From Sinohyriopsis cumingii (lineage: Eukaryota; Mollusca; Bivalvia; Unionida; Unionidae), in NCBI GenBank assembly GCA_028554795.2, contig CM068825.1, positions 90,144,951-90,208,950 of the forward strand: a stretch of DNA of 64,000 bases. The letters are read 5' to 3'. The notes beneath the pieces were generated by a model. The model ran no database searches. It worked only from the letters and a program-made list of their open reading frames with translations, and had not been told where the DNA came from. Shown piece by piece: positions 48,969 through 64,000 of this stretch (its first letter is position 1; every line of letters starts with the position of its first letter). A program made the position numbers and the translations under genes.

Positions 48969-49689
48969 GTAAGGTCTTCCGTAAGAAAAGTGTTGATTTT
49001 AAAATTGCTTTGCAAGCAGTTACCTAAAGATCACTGCTTATTATGATTTCCAACTTATGCCTATAACGGACAATAGGAAAACATTGTGAAAAATTAATGA
49101 ACGACTTCTCTCATTCGATTGATAACGAAATATTGACAATAAATCAGTTAATAAACTCGTGCAGGAGGATTACAGTGTTGGTGAACATTATGTTTATGCT
49201 TTGTTGAGGAGGAGGAGGATTATAGTGTCGAGGAACATTAGGTTTATATTTTGTTGTGGAGGAGGAGGAACATTGTGTTAATGTTTTCTTGAGGAGGGGG
49301 ATTATGTTGTCGATGAACATTATGTTTATGCCTGCATCTGTTTTATGCCACCATGTTTATTATATGACAGGTTCAAGAAATATTTTTTTGGCAAAAAAAC
49401 ATTAAATATCTCTACAGAAACTGAAATAGTAACTTTATGAGAATATAAGCGACACAGAAAATATTAATGCTGTGTACTTTACTGCTTGTAATACATGTGG
49501 TCATTAATGTAACAACCCGACTTGTATCTCAACACATAGTTTGTTCTATTTAGAATAAAAACACAACACCAATTCACATGTTTGTAGCTGCAATTAACAA
49601 ACCATTTTTTTTCTTCTTCTTGTAGTACCATCGCTATGATACTTTAATTGTTGCCTAACCTTTTCGGGAATATTGTATATAGGCGGTGT

Positions 49690-49726
49690 ATCTTCTTCTT
49701 CTTCCCCCCCCCCTCTCTCTGTCTCT

Positions 49727-49757
<31 letters not shown>

Positions 49758-49805
49758 ACACATACACGCACTCTCTCTCTCGCACACATACACGCACGCA
49801 CACAC
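49690..49805. repeat. Compound microsatellite (C, TC, CA, CG)
   Basis: A C-run, (TC)n, (CA)n, (CG)n and (CA)n follow each other within about 115 bp. Alternating CG/CA is prone to left-handed DNA. It lies in the intron just upstream of the first certain EF-hand exon. Confidence 0.9.
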
Positions 49806-50051
49806 GAAAGCACATATTAGCATCCAAGTGAATATTCATAAAAATTTCATCCCTCAGTTTCTTCATAAAAAATCTTAATTCCAACGTTTGCACACAAATC
49901 GAGTCACTAAATTCTCGCATGTTTAATCTATCGTGAATGTTTTTTCTTACCATGTTAGATAATACATCACTTTTGCGAACAAAAGTAACAACATCATCTA
50001 TTTTATATTTTTATTTCCTGTGATCGTTTTTCTTTATTTTTGGTCTTGCAG

Positions 50052-50198
50052 CCATCAAGGAGTTCTTCTGCCTTTTCGATCAAGACAATGATGGTTGTAT
50101 AACCTTGGACGAAATCAAGTATGTCATCAAGTGTGTCTTGGTACGGGATCCAACTCCAGAGGAAATCAAGGATTACATGGACAAGTTTGACCAAGACG
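50052..50198 (+). CDS. EF-hand gene, exon with EF1 and start of EF2
   Basis: Preceded by a long pyrimidine tract and TTGCAG, followed by GTAAAA. Reads IKEFFCLFDQDNDG then CITLDEIKYVIKCV, a canonical EF-hand calcium loop (D-Q-D-N-D-G-C-I-T-L-D-E). It ends with the helix PTPEEIKDYMDKF and DQD, the first loop residues of EF2. The intron splits the EF2 loop at a Gly codon (phase 1), a position like that of calmodulin genes. Protein: a calmodulin-superfamily calcium sensor, not assigned to a named member. Confidence 0.88.
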
Positions 50199-50205
50199 GT
50201 AAAAT

Positions 50206-50237
<32 letters not shown>

Positions 50238-52177
50238 AACTTGAACGTCAGATTTGATTTTCAAAATTTCTACTCATGCTACCACCATGTGTCAGACAAT
50301 CGTTGTTTATTCGTACATTCCGATGAATCGATAACCAGTCTTCAGTCGGATTTTGTATGAATTATTACTTAATATTACTGAAATGCTAATGTTGTCCCTG
50401 AGCCAGTATTGTTTGTTGATAGTTCGACAAATGGTTACTGTTCGTTACATGCCTTGAATAAATTCAAAGTGTTACAGCTTCACTAATTTTAATCCAGTTT
50501 TCATGAAATGTTTTCATAAGAAAGATAAAAAAAAAATTATCATACAAAGTGGCTATATTATTAAATGAAAAACTTTTGTATAGAAAACGCTTTGTTAATG
50601 AGTATGCGAGGTTACTTAGGGTCATAAGCCTCGTAGAGTGAGAGACGATTTCGTATCTACATCCCAATATATGCACAACGGCTTCTTTCGTACATTCTTC
50701 TCTTTGAGCGAGGTTATGTACTGTGTTATTTAGATTATATGAGGAGGTGAAATGAAAGATAAGAAAAGGAGAGATGTGATTCAAGCATGTCGTAGTACAT
50801 ATATTGTGTATGTGGCATCGGGTAAAGAGAGAGTATCATCAATGATCGAGGAGTTGCTATTTCTTTAAACCATATTTCTTATGTAAAATACATGCCCAGC
50901 AGCGAACAGCGTAGACCCTGTTCTTTCATACAGCATGTGTGGGTCGAATAATTTTATATGGATAAAAAGTTTAAATTGTTATCAATATACCGTTCAACAA
51001 ACTGATGATAAGAAGCGTATACTAACACTTTTTGAAGGGTCGCGAAAAATTTTTAAATAAAATAATCCTGTAATCATGCAAATTTTACATCCACATCTAC
51101 ATATGTATGTTGATCTGTCAACTTGAAATTGTTCTCAACGGATTGATATGATACTCGCAAGAGAATAAACCAAAGGAAATGTTGACGATAAAAGTAGACG
51201 GGTGAAATTTTGGGGGCAAGAAAAGGTGGTGGGTAGGTTCGTCATATCGAAGTTATGAAAGTTAGAAAATAGGACAGAAAGAAGGAGCAGAGACAGAATC
51301 CCTCTGGAACAGCTTGGCAGATGTTTCTGCTCTGCTTTGCTATTGGGTTGGAACTCTTGCTTTGGATGAGATCGATTAAAGCTCCATCTTGATAGATACT
51401 ATGGAAGGAGTTTCAGTAGCTGTTGCTGAATGTGAGTTCAACGGTTTTTAAACCGGGAAAGAAACTACATGAAACAGTATGTTATCGATGAAAAGTTCAT
51501 GAATTTCTAAGAATGCGGACACGTCCACTTCATTGAAGGTCGTGTCAAATAGATGGAAGCTCAAGTCTCAACCAGATCATGCATAAGTGTGTATAGGAGG
51601 GTCAGTTGCAATGTTGTTATCCCCGACTCAGGGGACTACCATCTAAGATGTTCGATCATAGCCATAGCTGTGATGCTACCGGTGCTTCTATAGCGTTTGC
51701 GATAAGCCTTGCTGTACGCCTTTGCACCATTTTCCGTGCTTGGTATTTACGGTAGGAATTCTCGACATTTTCAAAGAACCTTCTTCAATAAACCCTTTTA
51801 AAATTTAGCCCAGCATGTTATTCACCTTGATGATTCTATCTATATGATTTTTTCCTGGTCAGGTTACACTGTGGGTCAGCTTCGAGTATTTCGTACTTCC
51901 TGTCACTTCTAGTGCGTGTCAGAGTACAACGGTGTCGAATTGGTGGTTGAGACATTGTATAATATGAACATATTTGTAGGTGTAAAATATCGAGAGCGTC
52001 TGTCAAATGCGCAACCAAAATTAGCATAGCCAGCAGTTCTTCTTAGTGCCTTATATTTGTAAGCCGTACAGTATAAATTACTCACCACGGGCATAAGAGC
52101 TGATGAAAGTCCGCCCCCCCCCCCATCTAGCACACACACATACAGATGGATATCATGTCAAATATTTTTTTCTCTAG

Positions 52178-52405
52178 GAAGTGGAGCCATAGAATTTGAT
52201 GAGTTCCTGACCTTGACAAAGAGCATGCCCACCCAGTCGTTGAAGAAAATTTTCAACAGTATAGACACGGACAATGACGGTCATATCACCATGGAGGAGA
52301 TGAAGCAGCTGCTACGGACCCTAGACCAAACCGGGGCAGATGAAAAAGTTGAAAAATTCGTGAGAAAGGCTGATAAGGATGGAGATGAGAAGATCAGCTA
52401 TGAAG
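52178..52405 (+). CDS. EF-hand gene, exon with EF2 end, EF3 and most of EF4
   Basis: Acceptor TTTTTTTCTCTAG, donor GTAAGG. It completes EF2 (D-Q-D-G-S-G-A-I-E-F-D-E, canonical). The central linker follows (LTKSMPTQSLKKIF), then EF3 (D-T-D-N-D-G-H-I-T-M-E-E, canonical), a helix with QLLRTLDQ, and EF4 (D-K-D-G-D-E-K-I-S-Y-E). In EF4 the loop position 6 Gly is Glu. 228 bases, phase 1 at both ends. Conserved spacing of about 36 residues between loops matches the calmodulin fold. Confidence 0.9.
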
Positions 52406-52917
52406 GTAAGGCTGCATCATTGTTTTGTTTGTTTTTTACAAATAAAATATCTCCTGAGAGAAAATTCTAACCCAAAAGCAGAGAGAAAAATCCTTAAAAT
52501 AGTAAACCGAGTTTTTAAAACACTTTGAAAAGCTAATAATTAGCATAACTCGTTTCTTTGTCTGTACTTTTGTTTCTTCGCAAGATTTGCATTCGCTATC
52601 CCAGCCGGTTGGTTTCGAAAAGCGGTTCATTGGTTGTGGTGTTCTAACTATAACTTTCGGTTCCATGATGTTACTATTAGTATTTCGTTCGTTTTTAGTC
52701 ATTACATATTGAACACACTGTTCATGCTTCTCAAAAAGCCGTTATGAGCTGAAGAGTAGAGCTGTAATACCAGTCTTCTTTTTAGATACATTCAGCAGTA
52801 TGGTAATGTTTCCTACATGCTTTGAATGAATTTTAGCCACATCATACTACACTGATAATTAATCAAACTGAACCAGGGCCAACCCTATCTCTCGTCTCGT
52901 TGCGTTCTTCTTTACAG

Positions 52918-52973
52918 TTGTGGAGAAAGATTTTCATGACGCACATTATGTCAGAAGCATCAGAGAAGACTGA
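52918..52973 (+). CDS. EF-hand gene, last coding exon
   Basis: Acceptor TTCTTCTTTACAG; joined in phase to the previous exon it reads VVEKDFHDAHYVRSIRED then TGA at 52971-52973. The first Val occupies position 12 of the EF4 loop, where Glu normally binds calcium on both oxygens, so EF4 is probably weak or dead. The tail is unlike calmodulin's short C-terminus, which marks this as a divergent calmodulin-like protein. The exon call rests on phase, acceptor and sensible length. Confidence 0.7.
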
Positions 52974-55244
52974 ACTGCGCGCGAATCTTTCCACACCTGC
53001 GCATTAAACACAGGGGGATTTTATCTGCTATCTGCTCTTTTCGAATTCGAACATTTTGACATTTTACTTGAAATTTTCTTACATCTAGTCTTATTACCTT
53101 GCACACTTGAATGAATGACCCATGGATTTCACCAGTAAAAGCTGAGCCTATATTTAAATCGAGGATCAAGTGATCCTAGTGGATGAAATTTATCGGTCTT
53201 ATATTGGACCAATCGGTATAAAGCCTGACTTCGGTTTAGAACTTATGATGGTAACATTGAGGCGTTATGTTATGGAGGCGGTTGGTTGCTTAAAAGATGT
53301 TTGTTAATGTAAACTGAGTTTCTAACAAATTTGGATTCGATCAGTGAAATGTACCGTATTTAGCCTTGCCTGTTATACCGATCAGTCACATTTCGTTATT
53401 TGTTCTGAGTAGATAGGCATTGTACATGGACATCAGAACATAGGGGCAAGGGGAGAAGGGTACTTGCCACCACCACCACCCTTACCCCATTTTTATCTCG
53501 AAACATATTTTGGTCTACATGCTTAAAGCTTAATAGTTCAACACTACATGTTTGTCCCTGCCCCGAAAATAATTCTGCGGGCGTCCCTAGCCTTCTGCCT
53601 GATAAAGCGTAGACCGGCATTACTACTGCGTCATTGTGACTAAAGAAACTGTTTTGTACTAAGCAGACGAACATTATATAACTTTTTCTGAATAGAGTGA
53701 CTTTGCGACTGTCTCGTGGTGAGCTAATAAGGCTTTGATTGTTGTGTACCAAGCAGACAAGCAATATGACTTTTTTCTGCGTATGTAGCCGTTAAGATTT
53801 TAATACGGAGTTGACCTATAGAGTAACCTTCTCATAAAAGTAGACCCGGTGACGAAATATAGTTGATTTGAAGTGCAGTTGTTGTATTAAGAATTCCATC
53901 TCTTCTATGGACCTCGACCATGCTGCTGTAACCTATTCAGCAAGAAAAAATATTAATTGTGACATAATGCAGCATTACATTGTGTCTGTGTCGTATTATC
54001 AAATCAATTAATAATCGTGCTTAATTTTTTTTCCACCGACTACAATAAACCATAGTTTCTGTGAACTCACGGATATTATATGTGTTCGGATAAAGGAATT
54101 TTGGCTGGAACTTTGATCTTTACGATATCTGCATGCTCATGGCGCATACGATGCACATAATGTTCTACTGTGCTACATAAAAGTGTGTGTGTGTGTGTGT
54201 GTTTGGTTTTGTGCAGTTTATGTAGGAAACAATGATTTTGATTTGTTTATTAGGGAACCACGATATTGGTTGGGAGTCGGACTCGTTATGTAAGTATCGT
54301 GAAATCGATGGTCAAGATGCATCAGCGGGTCCATGGGAAAGGAATTTAATTCCGAATTTGACGGGTGATCAAGACAATAATGTGGCTAAAGTGTTGTTAA
54401 AACCAACATCAGGTTTATTTAGCTTGGTTTGCTTTAAGAGAGATCGAGAAAAAATCGAAATGTTCACTGTTCAAACACTTCTAGTACCACTCCATGACAT
54501 ATCTTTCATTTATTTTTCAGAATTTGTCCATGTGTTTGCGATGAAGGAGTGAATGATGCCCTTTATCCACGAGATTCATGTACTCGTCAATTGTATCGAA
54601 TCGTGGAATGCTGGCCAGCGTCTGGCGCCGCATATGAGGGGCTTATGTAGATTTTGTTTTCTTTTTCATGTATTGTCTTCTCAAATATAGAACCTTAATT
54701 CGATGTTTTCTCTCAATTCCACCATTTCTTGTGTATGTGAAGCATGTAGTACAAGAGGCAGCAAGGGTTTTCGACTGTTCGATTATGTCATTCATTTTTA
54801 TTTTTGACAACGGCAGTGCAGTCAATTTCGCTTACAAATTTCATGATCCTGACCTAACTTGGATTTACAACAGTAGCAAGCAGTGCAGATAAATTACGAC
54901 TGGATTTTATTTGCGATCAAATGCGGGATTGAAAAAAGAAACAGAAGTCATAACTTTTTAAATAAATAGACGATAAAAGATAAAAATGTTCTAAAGCATT
55001 AACCATTAATGCGACAATCGGCAATTGTAATGCACCGTTCTGGGGGAAAATTGACAATCTAATGCAAAACCTATGCTTGTTAAACCTGTTTGGATACATC
55101 TAACTGATAGTAAGTTTACATTCTGAAAGGGCACATTCTGTCAAATGAAAAGTATTTCTGGGGTTAATTGTCTATTATACAAGCATATAAATATTTTCGC
55201 GTTGTTTATTTGAATACACATGATTTAATCAGAGAAACCATAAC
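52974..55244. other. 3' flank of the EF-hand gene, no further gene supported
   Basis: It includes the likely 3' UTR, a (GT)n run at 54184-54203 and an open frame 54232-54552 (106 codons) without family features. No clear AATAAA close to the stop codon was noticed. Confidence 0.4.
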
Positions 55245-55432
55245 AATGTAAATCAGCATATCTGTATGCATCATATGACACGTTACCAACAGAATTTAAA
55301 TTAGCATATCCGTATACATCATATGACACGTTACCAACAGAATATAAACTAGCGTATCAGTATACATCATATGACACGTTACCAACAGAATATAAATTAG
55401 CATATCTGTATACATCACATGACATGTTACCA
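55245..55432. repeat. 48-bp tandem repeat, four copies
   Basis: Units contain AAATTAGCATATCTGTATAC, ATCATATGACACGTTACC and AACAGAAT, 48 bp; the last unit is partly diverged. Confidence 0.88.
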
Positions 55433-56845
55433 TGAGTACCAACAAGTCATCAGATGCTTACTTCGTATACCCTCTCCAACATTTGTTGAAAATAAGGTTC
55501 AATTAACATAATATAAATAAGCTTATCGTTACTTTATATAACAAGGTACAACAAAAGAGGATGTTTGAAAAGTGTTGTTTTCTGAAGTACAACAGAACCT
55601 TAAAGTTTGTATATGAACATTTCGATTCTGTGATTTATGACTCGCTCAATAAAACAAAATGCAAAACTCCGTTGGCAAAGAAAGCGATATTTGGACTCTT
55701 CTGTCATTAAAGCGAAAACGAGAACCCATAGATTTAATAAAGGAACTAAACATTCTTGTTCTATAGAGACGGTATTGGCGTCAAATCGATGGTTATTAAG
55801 TGCCTGTGTCAGACAGAAACATCACTTGTGTTATGTGCGGAATGAATAGCAATTAAATACCGCACCAAATTGCTCTCTCCATTCGAATAGTAAATGAAAG
55901 CATAAAACCCCCAGTTATATTGTTATCTGTATGAAAAGCTATTAGCGCTCCCGTTGATTCGCGATGGCCGTTAGTGATACAAAGTTGAATAAGGTGGAGC
56001 ACACCAGTTTTATATTTTGCATATGGTTAGAATTTTAAAGGAAAAGAATTTCCCCGGGTGTCCTTACTGGTTATACTGGCTATTTAAAAAGGAGCTTGTA
56101 TATCTTAGGTATTATTCAAAGAACCTTTAATTCCCTTTATTTTGGTATGTGATTGATGAGTGTAGTCTGGGTTATAGAGTATACAACTTGGCCTTACTTC
56201 AAATGTGCACCGTTCAAAAAAAACCGCTAGCTCCGCTTGGTAATTTTCACTTCATGGTCTTCAGAGGTAAATTGTAAAAAAAAAAAAAGAGCCAATAACT
56301 TTCTTTCTTACATTTTATATATTTGGTAATTCATTCATTGCACTTGCATAAGCTGTTTTTGTCCAGTCTGGCAAAATTCATTTTCCCTATTTTACTAACG
56401 ACTAAAGATAGTGTACTTTAGACTAATTCAGGCTGATTTTTTTTTAGCACAAGGGAACAGTCATTTTAGTTAGCTATATGCTTAGATCATTTACAGTCTT
56501 TTCAAGTACAATTTATCCAATGAAATTTCAGCCACAGTACATGAAAGTAACATAGAGGTATGCCAACAATCTCTCCACTGTGCGTGTTACAAATGTAAAC
56601 AACTTCACCTTACACCCACCACTTTCTCAGAAGTTCATAATATCTGTAGAGCGCCCCCTAAGACCGGTTTTAACATAGAGTGCAGTACATCCGGGGAAAA
56701 ACGATGAACACCGAATAGAAAATGTGCATCTTAAGTTCAAGGAAGACAAATCTAACAGTCATCCTGTCACTTTAAAATAAAATGTAGGTCAATGTTACCC
56801 AAATGTAAAAGCTTATCCTTTTCACCGACCATCCTGCAAGCTGTT
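55433..56845. other. No supported gene
   Basis: An open frame at 55637-55849 is basic but unrecognised. An A-run lies at 56277-56288. Confidence 0.4.
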
Positions 56846-57262
56846 TATAGTTGCAGAATCCACGTCCACTGCTAATACTTATAGCATTGCATCAGAATCC
56901 ACGTCCACTGCTAATACTTATAGCACTGCGTCAGAACCCACGTCCACTGCTAATAATTATAGCATTGCATCAGAATCCACGTCCACTGCTAATAATTATA
57001 GCATTACGCCAGAATCCACGTCCACTGCTAATAATTATTGCAAAGCCTCAGAATCCACGTTAACTTCCACTGATGATACTTATAGCATTGCGTCAGAATC
57101 CACGTCCACCGCTAATAAGTATAGCATTGTGTCAGAATCCACGTCCACCGCTAATACTTATAGCTTTGTGTCAGAATCCACGTCCACTGCTAATAATTAT
57201 AGCATTGTGCCAGAATCCACGTCCACTGCTAATAATTATAACATTGTGCCAGAACCAGGACA
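56846..57262. repeat. 39-bp minisatellite, about ten units
   Basis: Units begin CAGAATCCACGTCCACTGCT and continue AATACTTATAGCATTGCGT, 39 bp. The length is a multiple of three, so one frame stays open and repeats QNPRPLLI-type peptides; no sign that it is translated. Confidence 0.93.
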
Positions 57263-63756
<6,494 letters not shown>

Positions 63757-64000
63757 TATACACACGAGTACACGGGTTCGAACCCCGGCCAAGTCATACC
63801 AAAGACTTATAAAATATGGTACTAAAACTGCTTCGCTAGGTGCTCAGCATTAAGAGGTTAGTGTTAAGACTGGTCCGCCTGGTGTCAGGATAATGTGACT
63901 AGGGACATATTGCTACATGCCTGCGACATGATGCCCCAATGCTAGATAGACATCACTTTAAACTGCCACACGGCACACATCGTAGCGATATGACTGAAAA
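63757..64000 (+). mobile_element. tRNA-type SINE, cut by the window end
   Basis: B-box-like GGGTTCGAACCCC at 63763-63775, then CATACCAAAGACTTATAAAA, the body with AGAGGTTAGTGTTAAGACTGG (in parts) and GATGCCCCAATGCTAGA, ending GATATGACTGAAAA at the window edge. The A-box part of the head is missing or diverged. Confidence 0.85.

Noticed and set aside
49726..49953. Minus-strand 75-codon frame rich in Cys, Val, Arg
   Set aside because: Caused by the compound CA/CG/TC microsatellite.
54232..54552. 106-codon open frame downstream of the EF-hand gene
   Set aside because: No domain, no splice context and ordinary composition; length is within chance for AT-rich DNA with mixed codons.

Overview
This window is AT-rich, intron-bearing, transposon-dense animal DNA. 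The best guess is a marine mollusc or a close lophotrochozoan relative. That is inferred from the repeat mix: long (TA)n tracts, a tRNA-headed SINE with a CA tail, a Maverick/Polinton relic, Penelope-like and RTE-like retroelements, and a short GGGTTTTTCC-type SINE. No species can be named from the sequence. There is no bacterial-style gene organisation, no CRISPR array and no rRNA gene. Apart from transposon genes, only one host gene can be supported.

Layout. 1-5000: right-hand part of a decayed Maverick/Polinton, all on + (packaging ATPase, small basic protein, integrase C-terminus, small membrane protein, penton-like protein, helical structural protein, major capsid protein), broken by stops and frameshifts. 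5000-10200: four direct copies of an unrecognised repeat with a promoter-like start and several hairpins whose stems change in a paired way. A decayed unknown reading frame of about 330 codons lies behind copy 1. 10200-17970: AT-rich DNA with minisatellites, (TA)n tracts and SINE fragments. 17969-23050 (minus): an LTR retrotransposon with order gag, protease, integrase and no reverse transcriptase, matching a Gmr1-like (integrase before RT) plan. Its gag is split by a LINE 3' end. 24640-25425: two Penelope-like 3' ends head to head, followed by about 350 bp of (TA)n.

26735-52973: a calmodulin-like four-EF-hand gene on +. Three coding exons (50052-50198, 52178-52405, 52918-52973) are clear. 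The first exon is either at 27034, giving a 23-kb intron, or at 48962. Between these lie SINEs, minisatellites, a 314-bp hAT-type element with target duplication (32020-32333), a foldback element (36090-36262), and a LINE split by a complete 2,400-bp CACTA-like DNA transposon (39454-41853) with an intact 562-codon transposase. The same LINE also carries a SINE with a perfect 13-bp target duplication. An RTE-type LINE (44490-47090) carries another SINE. 53000-64000: AT-rich DNA with two minisatellites, one (TA)n tract and a SINE cut by the window end.

The most notable items are the apparently intact CACTA-like transposon, whose removal restores the reading frame of the interrupted LINE; the hairpin repeat family at 5-10 kb; and the integrase-first LTR element.
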